Source: Membranihabitans marinus
GTDB taxonomy: Bacteria; Bacteroidota; Bacteroidia; Chitinophagales; Saprospiraceae
DNA length: 64,000 bases
Assembly: GCF_021729155.1 (NCBI RefSeq)
Contig: NZ_JAJQYA010000003.1
Span: forward strand, 124,001-188,000
Direction of reading: 5' to 3'
In this document: one piece after another, positions 26,924 through 36,182 of the stretch
How the letters are laid out: the number at the start of each line of letters is the position of its first letter
Numbering within the stretch: the stretch's first letter is position 1
Program-made: the position numbers and the translations under genes
The notes under the pieces: model-generated
Databases searched by the model: none
Seen by the model: only the letters and a program-made list of their open reading frames with translations
What the model was told of the DNA's origin: nothing

Positions 26924-28201
26924 ATGAATTTAGTTAATTCTAAGGTGTATTATGAGAAAGCCTGTCAAGTTATTCCAACAGGTGTCTCGAGTTCAATGCG
27001 CAGGAATGTAGAACCGTTATTGTATTTTGAGAAAGCTGACGGTCCGTACTATTATGATGTAGATGGTCATGAATATATTGATTATACCTTGGCATGGGGA
27101 CCATTGATTTTGGGTAGCAACAATGAAGCGATTAACAAGAGTGTAATTTCGCAGTTGTCGAAAAGTTATACCTTGGGTGCACAGCATGAGCTCGAAATTG
27201 AATTGGCAGAACAAATGGTTCATATACTCCCTGGAGTGGAGCAAGTATTGTTTTCAAATACGGGAACGGAAGCTATTCAATCTGCTATTCGAATCACTAG
27301 AGCATATACGGGGAGAATAAAAATTGTGAAGTTTGAAGGCCATTATCACGGATGGACAAACAATGTGTTAGTGAGTTATAAGCCTAGTGCGGATGATTTG
27401 GGAAAACCATCGGCCACTTGTGGGGGACAACCAGCTTCTGAGTTCGCTGATACCTTAGTTTTGCCTTGGAATGATATAGATGCATTAAAGACGTTGTTGA
27501 GTGAATGTGGGGAGGAGATTGCCTGTGTCATCACCGAACCAATTTTAGTGAATTCGGGGTCTTGTATGCCACAAGAAGATTATTTAAAACAAGTATTAGA
27601 ATTGTGTCGTCAATACGGTATTGTTTCCATATTTGATGAAGTGATTACCGGTTTTAGACTGGCTTTGGGAGGGGCTCGAGAATATTTTAAATTAGATCCT
27701 GACCTTTCTGTATATGCCAAAGCCATTGCTGGTGGATTTACATTTTCTGCCATTGGTGGGAAAAGCAAGATATTTGACGTACTCAGAAATGGGACAACGA
27801 TACACGCAGGTACTTACAATGGGGCGTCGGTGAATTTAGCTGCTGCCAATGCCACTTTATCAGAATTGTCTAAACCTGGGTGTTTTCAAAGAATGCATAA
27901 AATAGGTTATGCCATTAGAGAGACGATTGAAAGAGAAGCGCGAGCTGCGGATGTGCAGGTTATCACTTCAGGTGTCGGTAGTTTTTTTAGTGTTCATTTT
28001 GGTATGGAAACACCACCTAAAAATTATGCAGATACGATGTCGGCGGATAAGGAATTTTATGGCCGGTTTCGAGCCGAAATGCTTAAAAGAGGAGTGTTGT
28101 TGTTGCCGGATAGTCGATGGTATATCGGTGCGAGTCACAGCGATACAGAACTTGAGAAAACAACCATAGCGATTAGAGAATCCTTTCAATCACTTAAATA
28201 A
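26924..28201 (+). CDS. Class III PLP-dependent aminotransferase (glutamate-1-semialdehyde aminomutase-like)
   Basis: A 425-residue fold-type I aminotransferase. The PLP-binding Lys is K266 in YAKAIAGGF, D238 in FDEVITGF binds the pyridine nitrogen, and SNTGTEA (111-117) binds the phosphate. The start (VIPTGVSSS) and the HAGTYNG segment are typical of the GSA-aminomutase group, but genome context is catabolic rather than haem biosynthetic. I infer an aminotransferase or aminomutase acting on an amino-sugar-derived or keto-acid intermediate of locus 1, and not the haem enzyme HemL. Confidence 0.85.
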   Translation: MNLVNSKVYYEKACQVIPTGVSSSMRRNVEPLLYFEKADGPYYYDVDGHEYIDYTLAWGPLILGSNNEAINKSVISQLSKSYTLGAQHELEIELAEQMVHILPGVEQVLFSNTGTEAIQSAIRITRAYTGRIKIVKFEGHYHGWTNNVLVSYKPSADDLGKPSATCGGQPASEFADTLVLPWNDIDALKTLLSECGEEIACVITEPILVNSGSCMPQEDYLKQVLELCRQYGIVSIFDEVITGFRLALGGAREYFKLDPDLSVYAKAIAGGFTFSAIGGKSKIFDVLRNGTTIHAGTYNGASVNLAAANATLSELSKPGCFQRMHKIGYAIRETIEREARAADVQVITSGVGSFFSVHFGMETPPKNYADTMSADKEFYGRFRAEMLKRGVLLLPDSRWYIGASHSDTELEKTTIAIRESFQSLK

Positions 28202-28209
28202 GCTGTGGA

Positions 28210-29706
28210 TTGAGACGTAAAAAAATATATGTTGCTGGATTATTCCACGAAACTCACACTTTTCTAAGAGATCGTACTAAACTCACTGACTTTTCGGTGA
28301 GTGAGGGAGAACAAATCATCCGAGAAAATTTGGGGAATAAATCTCCCATGGATGGGTTTCTTCAATATGGCAAAGAACAAGACTGGGACATCATTCCTGG
28401 CATATATATCAATGCCATGCCATCTGGAACCGTAGAGGAATCCGTTATTGAGTTTTTTATGGATCGCTTTTTTCGGCATTTAGAGGAAGTGTGTTATGAT
28501 ATTGACGGGATATTTTTGGTTTTACACGGAGCGATGGCAAGTGAACATTGTGATGATGTAGAGGGCATGTTGCTCGAAAAGATTAAATCCTTCCAAGCGC
28601 AAAAAGGAATCTCTTTGCCTGTAGTAGGGGTGTTGGATTTACATGCCAATGTTTCGAAAAGGATGATCAGCCATAGTGATTGTTTGTATTGTTATCGAAA
28701 AAACCCTCATACCGATGCTTATGAATCATCGGTTAAAGCGGCAGATTTTTTAAATAATATATTCCAAGAAGGGGGCGTAAAGCAAGTATTTCGACCGACT
28801 TCTTATGTCATACCTCCTTCTGGCTTGGGTACCGATAACCTGCCAATGAAGCTACTTCTGCAAGAGGTTGAAAAATGGGAAGCCATCGACAAAGATCTTT
28901 TATGTATTAACGTATTTGCGGGTTATGCCTATGCAGATATTGAAGATTGTGGTTTCTCTATATCGATTTGCACTAGAGGAGACGAGACGAAGGCTTCACA
29001 ATATATTGATGATTTAATCAAACTATTAGAACAAAACTTAGAATCCGCCTATCCCATTGAATTTACTTTTGAGGAAGTCTTAGAAGAGATTCATCAATCC
29101 CTTGGCCAGGGACGCCCATTGCTTTTGATTGAAGCATCGGATAATATAGGGGGTGGTTCTCCTGGTGATGCGACAGGTATTTTAACTTCTTGTATTGAGC
29201 ATAATATTGGTAAGGTCGTGGCTGTGATTAATGATCCTGCTGAAGTGGAAAAATGTTTTAGTCAGGGCACAGGAAAGAATGTGCGTTTGTCTATCGGTGG
29301 CAAAACAGATATTTACCATGGTTATCCAGTTGACTTTGAGGGTGAAATAATTCATCTTAGCAATGGATGTTTCGAACTGGAGAACAAAGATTCTCATTTG
29401 GCTTCGTTATGTGGTATCCAAATCGATATGGGTAATTGCTGTGTGGTTGAAAATGAGAAAGTTAAAATATTATTAACCAGCAAGAAAACGCCACCCATGG
29501 ATTTGGGACAGTTGCGCTCTCAAGGTATTATTCCAGAAGAGGAAGCGGTTATCATTGTCAAGGCTGCTGTGTCGCATAAACAGGCATATGATCCCGTATC
29601 TTATAAAAGTATATATATCCAAAGTCCAGGTCTGTGTACCAGTGATTTAACACAACTCCCTTACGTCAAAGCAAAATCAAAGCATTTGACACTAAATAGA
29701 GATTAA
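28210..29706 (+). CDS. M81-family (MlrC / microcystinase C-like) metallohydrolase
   Basis: A 498-residue protein with the two-part M81 layout: the DUF1485 N-terminal domain (about 1-290) with FHETHTF (12-18), VLDLHANVS (about 150-158) and NPHTDAYE (about 173-180), whose Asp and His residues are probable zinc ligands; then the MlrC C-terminal domain from about residue 300, with ASDNIGGGSPGDAT. MlrC itself cleaves a linear tetrapeptide from microcystin, but most members have unknown substrates. A TTG start is used. Position between an aminotransferase and a sugar porter suggests hydrolysis of an amide in a sugar- or amino-acid-derived compound. Confidence 0.85.
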   Translation: MRRKKIYVAGLFHETHTFLRDRTKLTDFSVSEGEQIIRENLGNKSPMDGFLQYGKEQDWDIIPGIYINAMPSGTVEESVIEFFMDRFFRHLEEVCYDIDGIFLVLHGAMASEHCDDVEGMLLEKIKSFQAQKGISLPVVGVLDLHANVSKRMISHSDCLYCYRKNPHTDAYESSVKAADFLNNIFQEGGVKQVFRPTSYVIPPSGLGTDNLPMKLLLQEVEKWEAIDKDLLCINVFAGYAYADIEDCGFSISICTRGDETKASQYIDDLIKLLEQNLESAYPIEFTFEEVLEEIHQSLGQGRPLLLIEASDNIGGGSPGDATGILTSCIEHNIGKVVAVINDPAEVEKCFSQGTGKNVRLSIGGKTDIYHGYPVDFEGEIIHLSNGCFELENKDSHLASLCGIQIDMGNCCVVENEKVKILLTSKKTPPMDLGQLRSQGIIPEEEAVIIVKAAVSHKQAYDPVSYKSIYIQSPGLCTSDLTQLPYVKAKSKHLTLNRD

Positions 29707-29728
29707 ATCTTTATAACAATCCCAAATT

Positions 29729-31066
29729 ATGAGCAAATCTAGTGATAAAATCAATGTTCGTTATGTATATGGTATAGCCTTGATTGCCTCCGTAGGTGGT
29801 TTTTTGTTTGGGTTTGATCTAGTGATCATATCTGGGGCTATTTTATTTATCGAAGATGCATTTCAATTGTCTACGGCTATGAAAGGTTTTGTCGTAAGTA
29901 GTGCCATATTGGGGTCGGTATCTGGTCCATTGATTGGATTGAAATTTGCCGACTTCATCGGACGAAGAAAAACCATGATGATAGCGGCTTTGCTATTTAT
30001 GTTATCGGCAGTAGGAAGTGCCATGGCATTTGGAGTATGGGACTTGTGTTTCTGGCGATTTATTGGTGGCGTAGGGATAGGTTTAGCTATGATGACTTCA
30101 CCTATTTATATCGCTGAATTGGCGCCGGTAGAATATCGAGGTCGATTGGTTAATGTCAACCAATTGTCCAATGTGATCGGGATTAACATTGCGGTGATTG
30201 TGAGTTATTTTTTTTCCTTCCAAGATGATTGGAGGATGATGTTGGGCTTTGAGTTGATTCCAATTTTGATATTGCTGCTAGGCTTGTTTTTTATCCCTGA
30301 AAGTCCAAGGTGGTTAATTTTGAAACGAAAGGAATCGGAGGGGCTTAAAGTTTTACAGAGTATTAATGGTCGGTCGAAGGGAAGTGTTGAATTTGAAGAA
30401 ATTAAATCAGACCGGGATAATAGTGGGGCATTTAAAGTCAATTTATTTCAAGGTAAGTCATTAGAAACCTTAATCGTGGTCACAATATTTATGATCTTTT
30501 CACAGATAAATGGTGTGAATATGTTGTTGCTTTATGCACCTACCATACTGTCTGATTTAAATATAAGTATTGGTTCGGGGGCCATTCTCAGTTCACTCCC
30601 CATTTATTTGTTTATATTTTTATGTACTCTTATAGCTTTTCCATTAATTAAATGGTTGCAGCGTAGGACATTACTTTTAATAAGCGTGTCTTTTATGGCG
30701 CTAAGTCATTTAGTGATGTTTGGGGTGATCAATAGCCAAATTGATCGTATATACACTTTGATTCCCATGTTAATGGGGACAGGCGCATTTACCTTAGGTT
30801 TCGCGCCCTTGAGTTGGATTATTTCTTCCGAATTATTTCCCAATCATATTAGGGGGAAAGCAATGGGCATTGTCTGTGCATTTCTGTATTTATCATCGTT
30901 TGTAATTGCTCAAATATTTCCATCGATGAATGAGTATTTTCAATTGACCTATGGGAGTACTGCAGGTGTGTATTTAGTGTTTATGGTTGTATGTGTACTA
31001 TGTGTTTTATTTTCATGGAAATATATTCCTGAAACCAAGAATCTAAGGTTGGAAGAAATCCAATAG
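29729..31066 (+). CDS. MFS sugar porter (locus 1)
   Basis: A 445-residue inner-membrane symporter with 12 helices. Sugar-porter signatures are present: GFLFGFD in helix 1, the FIGRRKTMM loop between helices 2 and 3, IYIAELAPVEYRGRLVNVNQLSNVIG (split here; a PESPRWL motif follows helix 6), QINGVNM in helix 7, and a C-terminal PETKNLRLEE. It would import the mono- or disaccharide made by the periplasmic enzymes. A close paralogue lies at 57.8 kb. It ends locus 1, convergent with the second sigma gene, with 12 bp between stops. Confidence 0.93.
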   Translation: MSKSSDKINVRYVYGIALIASVGGFLFGFDLVIISGAILFIEDAFQLSTAMKGFVVSSAILGSVSGPLIGLKFADFIGRRKTMMIAALLFMLSAVGSAMAFGVWDLCFWRFIGGVGIGLAMMTSPIYIAELAPVEYRGRLVNVNQLSNVIGINIAVIVSYFFSFQDDWRMMLGFELIPILILLLGLFFIPESPRWLILKRKESEGLKVLQSINGRSKGSVEFEEIKSDRDNSGAFKVNLFQGKSLETLIVVTIFMIFSQINGVNMLLLYAPTILSDLNISIGSGAILSSLPIYLFIFLCTLIAFPLIKWLQRRTLLLISVSFMALSHLVMFGVINSQIDRIYTLIPMLMGTGAFTLGFAPLSWIISSELFPNHIRGKAMGIVCAFLYLSSFVIAQIFPSMNEYFQLTYGSTAGVYLVFMVVCVLCVLFSWKYIPETKNLRLEEIQ

Positions 31067-31078
31067 ATAGATCTAGTT

Positions 31079-31603
31079 TTATTTATATAGCATTTCCAAA
31101 AGAATAAAGACTTGAATGAGGTGGGCAGCGCTCAATCCGCCACGGACCACTTTCAACGCTTTGACCAAATGATTTTTTACCGTATTGGGGGACAAATCCA
31201 AAGTCTGGCCAATTTCTTCGAGCGACATACCTTGTTGTCTACTGAGGACGTAAATTTCTCGTTGACGCGGGGGTAAGGTCTCTAATAAAGCTTGAATTTC
31301 TTCTTCCAACTCTTTTTTATAGATATCTCTAATGACGGTATTAGAATGCCGTTCCATCTCTTGCCATACGGCAGATTGATATTTTTTTTCTGTGGCCAAT
31401 CGTCGATAGTGGTCGTTGAGGTGGTTTTTGGCTAGGGTAAATAGCCAAGCATCGATATTCTCTAGGGAATGAATTTCGTCTCTTTTCTGCCAAAATTTAA
31501 TAAATACATCTTGGGCTAAATCTTCGGCTAGCGATTTGATTTTGACGTGTTTAATAAAAAAAACATAGAGGAAATCTCTATAGTCTTGGTATGCCTTATC
31601 CAT
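31079..31603 (-). CDS. ECF RNA polymerase sigma factor, FecI-like (locus 2)
   Basis: A 174-residue paralogue of the sigma at 15685-16209. I count 150 of 174 residues identical, and the region 4 HTH (about residues 124-145) is completely identical, as is much of region 2. The two factors should therefore recognise the same or nearly the same promoters, and both upstream regions carry the same 53-bp element. It is divergent from the second fecR, with 231 bp between. Confidence 0.93.
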   Translation of the reverse strand: MDKAYQDYRDFLYVFFIKHVKIKSLAEDLAQDVFIKFWQKRDEIHSLENIDAWLFTLAKNHLNDHYRRLATEKKYQSAVWQEMERHSNTVIRDIYKKELEEEIQALLETLPPRQREIYVLSRQQGMSLEEIGQTLDLSPNTVKNHLVKALKVVRGGLSAAHLIQVFILLEMLYK

Positions 31604-31717
31604 ATATACATTATTGTGCTGGTGATATAATGTGCGGAAAAGGGATTCTTTGATGTATTATTAAGTGCGTTATAAAGGTATTTCAAAAAATTATTATTTC
31701 CAAATTAAAATTATTTT

Positions 31718-31770
31718 AAAATTAACTAGTCCTAAAGTTTGACTTCTTCGTCGTTGTTTATAGAAGGTGG
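31718..31770 (+). promoter_or_regulatory. Conserved 53-bp upstream element, candidate ECF-sigma promoter for fecR-susC-susD (locus 2)
   Basis: This is the counterpart of 16317-16369, matching 42 of 53 positions with no gap, and lies 64 bp before the fecR start. AACTAGTCCTAA and TATAGAAGGTGG are invariant, and the AAC to CGTCG spacing is the same (22 nt). Conservation exceeds that of the rest of the spacer, which points to function, but the promoter role is inferred. Confidence 0.5.
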
Positions 31771-31834
31771 ATAGGAATCGTTGATGATGTAGTGCAAATT
31801 CAACTATTGAACCTTATTAAACAGAAATACATAG

Positions 31835-32770
31835 ATGCAAAAAGAAGATAAATTCGCTCAGTTAATGGAAAAATACCAGACCAGTAGTCTTTCTAAGCGG
31901 GAATATGCTGAGTTTATTGCTTTATTGAATAGTGAGAATCGGGAAAGCCTTATTCAACAGGCTTCGCAGGAGGATTGGTCTCCTTCCAAAGATATCTTAA
32001 AAGATATTCAAGATAAAACCATTCATAAAAAGAAAAGGAACTTATGGACGAGATGGACTATAGCTGCCAGTGTTTTATTGTTGATTGCGCTCTATGTGTT
32101 TTGGCCGGTATCATCTACTTCAGGACAAGTCGTGGTGTATACAACACCCTACGGTCAGACTCAAAGTATTCAATTGCCCGATGGCAGTGAGGTATTGTTA
32201 AATGCCAATTCTACCCTGACTTGGGATTCTTCTTGGGAAGAAACAGGCCGCCGTCATGTCTCGCTCGAGGGAGAGGCTTTTTTTGATGTCCTGCAAACAC
32301 CAGATAAAAAGTCCTTTGTTGTGGATGCCAATAAAGTGAAGGTTCGGGTTTTGGGAACGAGGTTCAATGTGCGCAGTAGAAACTATAATACCGATATATT
32401 TCTACAATCCGGAAAAGTCGATTTGTCCATAGGAGAATCGGAAGAAAAAGAAATTACCATGGTGCCAGGGGATTACATAAAGTATAATGAGAATGAAAAA
32501 ATAGTAGAGAAAAACGGTGAAAATACATTGTCTGGTAGGGCTTCCTGGGTCAGTGGTATGTTAGAATTTGAAAATAAATATTTACCGGAGATACTGCAGC
32601 GATTTGAAGAGTTATACGGCGTCCATTTTGCCATAGCAAATCCCGATTTAAATCTTAAGCGAATGGATTTGTCCCTGCCTTACTCCAACTGGGATTTAAT
32701 TAAGCAAGCATTGGAGATCTCGCTACAAGTTAATTTCTCGGAACAGAATGATACGATTTTAGTCAAATAA
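31835..32770 (+). CDS. FecR-type anti-sigma factor (locus 2)
   Basis: A 311-residue paralogue of the FecR at 16432 with the same plan: a cytoplasmic sigma-binding part (1-70), one membrane helix (about 78-95, AASVLLLIALYVFWP), periplasmic FecR domain with LPDGSEVLLNANS and GEAFFDV, and a DUF4974-type end with RMDLSLPYSNWDLIKQALEI (positions about 286-305). It starts with ATG. susC follows after 22 bp, the same spacing as in locus 1. Confidence 0.93.
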   Translation: MQKEDKFAQLMEKYQTSSLSKREYAEFIALLNSENRESLIQQASQEDWSPSKDILKDIQDKTIHKKKRNLWTRWTIAASVLLLIALYVFWPVSSTSGQVVVYTTPYGQTQSIQLPDGSEVLLNANSTLTWDSSWEETGRRHVSLEGEAFFDVLQTPDKKSFVVDANKVKVRVLGTRFNVRSRNYNTDIFLQSGKVDLSIGESEEKEITMVPGDYIKYNENEKIVEKNGENTLSGRASWVSGMLEFENKYLPEILQRFEELYGVHFAIANPDLNLKRMDLSLPYSNWDLIKQALEISLQVNFSEQNDTILVK

Positions 32771-32792
32771 TAGGAATATAAATACAATAAGA

Positions 32793-35700
32793 ATGAAAAA
32801 ACAAGTACACTTGATACTATCGGGCATGGTCTGCCTGATGGTCAGTCACAGTCTATTCGGAATTGAGACAAAACCTTTGTTTCAAAAGGAGGAGTTGTTA
32901 AAAGTCATTCGAGATATTAGCTTTCGATACGACGTTCACTTTACCTATGATCGAGAGATTGTAGAAGATGTGGTGGTCGATGGCTATAATCCAGATGACT
33001 ACCACAATGTCGACGATGCCTTAGCCAAGGTGTTGAGTAATACCAAGTTGAAATATGTGATGTTGGAAATGAAATACGTCATCATTTACCGAGATGATGC
33101 AGCTGGTATGGAGTCCTTGCAAAAAATGGTTAAAGTATTGCAGACCATTATCGATGAAAAGAAGGAGGCCAATTCCAGTCTTTCGCTTCAGTACCTAACC
33201 AAGGACGTAGATTTAAAAAACATTCATTTGGAGCGACATCGTATGGTTCTCAATATTAAAGGGCAGGTTAAAGATGCTGCCGGACAGCCCTTAATTGGGG
33301 TCAATGTCTTGGTCAAGGATAGCAATCAAGGGACGGCGACCGACTTTGATGGTAACTTTGAGTTAAATGATGTCAATGAAAATGCCATTCTAATCTTTTC
33401 CTATATCGGGTATCAAAGTCAGGAAGTAATGTTAAATGGTCGATCGAATATTAGTGTTACACTAAATGAAGATTCTCAGACCTTAGATCAAGTTGTGGTT
33501 GTGGGTTATGGAACACAGTCAAAGCGGAATGTCACAGGGGCTATAAAAAGGATTGATATGGAGGCAATTGAAAATTTGCCAAATACCAACATCGCTCAAG
33601 CGTTAAGAGGTAGAGTTGCAGGACTGCAATTTACAGATAATTCTAGACCTGGTCAGTCAGGTAGTATATTGATAAGAGGAAGACGGTCTATTAATGCAAA
33701 TAATAGTCCACTTATTGTCTTGGATGGATTTATTTTTGGTGGAAGCATAGACAATATAAATCCGAATAACATTTCTTCTTTGGAAATTTTGAAGGACGCT
33801 AGTGCTACCGCAATTTATGGATCAAGAGCAGCAAATGGAGTTATTTTAATTACTTCTAAGGAAGGTTCTTCGGATAAACCCACAATTAGTATAAATGCAT
33901 ATAGTGGAATCCAAGAATGGGCTAATAGCATAGATATGTTAAATTCTGAAGAATATATACAGATGAAATTGGATTGGGCTAACCAAATAGGAATAGATGC
34001 GGATTTAGATAATCTTCATAAAGTGTTGGTGCCAAGTGAACTGAAGAATCGCAATAATGGAAAAACAATTGAAAATCCGTGGGAGGCAATTTCTCAAAAT
34101 TCGTCTATTCAGTCTTACGATGTTAATGTGGGAGGTCAAAGTAATAATGTAGATTACTTTTTTTCAGGATCATTTGTCAATGAAAAAGGTTTAGTCTATA
34201 ATGATAATATGAAAAGAATAGCTTTCAGAATGAATCTAAATACTAAGATAACCTCTTGGTTAAATGTTGGATTGACAAGTTTGTATAGTATGCGAGATTT
34301 ATCTGGAGTTTCAGGGAGTGTCAATGGTGCATATCGATTAAGTCCATACGGAAATCTATATCTTGAAGATGATCCATCTAATCTAAATCCTTATCCAATG
34401 GTTGAGGATCAGTTAGGATTTAATCCTATATTTAATGCTAATTTATTTGAAGATGAAGATAAAACTTCAAATCTCTTCTCTACCTTCCATGCAAAAATTA
34501 TTATTAAAAAAATAGAGGGACTTAGTTATAGATTTAATTATTCGCCTAATATTAGTAGTGATAAATATTATTTTTTATCACCTATTTATGATAAAAACAA
34601 TGTGTTTAGGCAAGGGGAGACTAGAAAGGATAATTCAGAAAGATTCTCCGATGTATTGGAAAATATAATTTATTATTCTAAGGATCTTAATGAACATAAT
34701 TTTATTGATTTGACTCTATTGTATAGTAGGAGTGTGAATAAATTTAATACAACTAGGGCTGCTGGGCAAAATCTCTCAAGTGATGAAAATGGTTGGAATA
34801 ATTTAGGTTTAACTTCTATTCAACAAATATCAAGTTCAGCTTATCAAATTAATCAAAATTCTAAAATGTTTCGACTGAACTATAGATTTAAAGAAAAATA
34901 TCTTTTCACATTCACAGTTAGACAGGATGGAGCTTCAGTTTTCGGTAGTAATAGTAAATATGGAACATTTCCGTCAGGAGCTATTTCATGGATTGTTTCA
35001 GAAGAAGAATATTTAAAAAACATTAAAACAATTAATTTTTTAAAATTACGGTTGTCTCATGGGAAAACTGGAAATCAAGCTATTTCTCCATATCAATCTT
35101 TAGAACGATTTTCAAATACTAATTATGTATTTGGAGATCAAGGTTCTACTATAATTGGGTTTTATCCATCAGGTATGAGAAATGATGAACTAGGTTGGGA
35201 GTCTACTGTTTCCACTAACATAGGTGTTGATTTTAATTTATTTAATAATAAGTTAAATGGTTCGATTGATTTATATAATTCATTAACTGATGGACTTTTG
35301 ATTAGTAGATCTTTACCTTCAATGACTGGATTTGCTAGTGTTTTAACAAATCTTGGTCAGACAAGAAATAGAGGAGTAGAATTGAATATTGAACATGATA
35401 ATTTAACTGCAGGAGTATTTTCTTGGAGTTCTGGACTTAATTTAACCTATAATAAAAACAGTATTGAACATTTGTATTATAGTGATATAAATGGCGATGG
35501 TATTGAGGATGATGATATAGGGAATGAATGGTTTATTGGGCAACCTATAAGTGTTAATTTTGATTATGTTTTTGATGGAATATATCAAGTTGGTGATGAT
35601 TTGCCAAATGGATATAAGCCTGGTTTTGTCCGCGTAAAAGACATTGATAATGATGGAGAGATTACTCCAGATGATCGTCAGGTTTTAAGTCAGAAGGATC

Positions 35701-36164
35701 CCAAGTATCTTATCGGGTTAAACAATAATTTTAGAATAGGAAAATTTGATTTATCTGTTTTTATTAATTCCATGCTTGGATGGGAAGAAACCTATAAGCC
35801 TCTCGATCCTTCTAATAAAGGTGGTAATTATACAGACAGAGCTACTGGGATGATAAATGCAGGGTACTGGACCATGGCGAATCAATCAAAAACTAGACCA
35901 TCTTTAATTTATACTAATCCATTGAATCATGGATTTTATATTTCGCGAAATTTTGTTCGATTACAAGACGTGTCTTTATCTTATAAATTTTCAAGTGACC
36001 TATTAAATAAGTTCAATTTCAATTCTTGTAAAGTTTATTTGAGTGCCAAAAATTTGTTAACAATAACTAAATGGCCAGGTACGGATCCTGAAAGTGGTGG
36101 TGTTAATACAGACGATTATCCTACAGCTAGGATAATTTCACTGGGCTTATCATTGAGTTTATAA
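32793..36164 (+). CDS. SusC/RagA-family TonB-dependent transducer-transporter (locus 2), mosaic
   Basis: A 1123-residue outer-membrane transporter. It has signal peptide, STN domain (about 35-100), beta-sandwich (about 153-235), plug and barrel. Residues 1 to about 240 are nearly the same as in the first SusC, including a run from SFRYDVHFTYDREIVE to the STN end, whereas from about residue 245 (after VVVVGYG) the sequences part. At the same point (about base 33,510) base composition falls: 25 of 60 bases are G or C at 33001-33060, but 16 of 60 at 34441-34500 and 10 of 60 at 35221-35280. This is what recombination between a resident signalling module and a foreign transporter body would leave. 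Confidence 0.95.
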   Translation: MKKQVHLILSGMVCLMVSHSLFGIETKPLFQKEELLKVIRDISFRYDVHFTYDREIVEDVVVDGYNPDDYHNVDDALAKVLSNTKLKYVMLEMKYVIIYRDDAAGMESLQKMVKVLQTIIDEKKEANSSLSLQYLTKDVDLKNIHLERHRMVLNIKGQVKDAAGQPLIGVNVLVKDSNQGTATDFDGNFELNDVNENAILIFSYIGYQSQEVMLNGRSNISVTLNEDSQTLDQVVVVGYGTQSKRNVTGAIKRIDMEAIENLPNTNIAQALRGRVAGLQFTDNSRPGQSGSILIRGRRSINANNSPLIVLDGFIFGGSIDNINPNNISSLEILKDASATAIYGSRAANGVILITSKEGSSDKPTISINAYSGIQEWANSIDMLNSEEYIQMKLDWANQIGIDADLDNLHKVLVPSELKNRNNGKTIENPWEAISQNSSIQSYDVNVGGQSNNVDYFFSGSFVNEKGLVYNDNMKRIAFRMNLNTKITSWLNVGLTSLYSMRDLSGVSGSVNGAYRLSPYGNLYLEDDPSNLNPYPMVEDQLGFNPIFNANLFEDEDKTSNLFSTFHAKIIIKKIEGLSYRFNYSPNISSDKYYFLSPIYDKNNVFRQGETRKDNSERFSDVLENIIYYSKDLNEHNFIDLTLLYSRSVNKFNTTRAAGQNLSSDENGWNNLGLTSIQQISSSAYQINQNSKMFRLNYRFKEKYLFTFTVRQDGASVFGSNSKYGTFPSGAISWIVSEEEYLKNIKTINFLKLRLSHGKTGNQAISPYQSLERFSNTNYVFGDQGSTIIGFYPSGMRNDELGWESTVSTNIGVDFNLFNNKLNGSIDLYNSLTDGLLISRSLPSMTGFASVLTNLGQTRNRGVELNIEHDNLTAGVFSWSSGLNLTYNKNSIEHLYYSDINGDGIEDDDIGNEWFIGQPISVNFDYVFDGIYQVGDDLPNGYKPGFVRVKDIDNDGEITPDDRQVLSQKDPKYLIGLNNNFRIGKFDLSVFINSMLGWEETYKPLDPSNKGGNYTDRATGMINAGYWTMANQSKTRPSLIYTNPLNHGFYISRNFVRLQDVSLSYKFSSDLLNKFNFNSCKVYLSAKNLLTITKWPGTDPESGGVNTDDYPTARIISLGLSLSL

Positions 36165-36182
36165 AATAAAACAAAATTAAAG

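Noticed and set aside
26924-28201. Annotation as HemL of haem biosynthesis
   Set aside because: Operon context is catabolic and other tetrapyrrole genes are absent; only the superfamily is supported.
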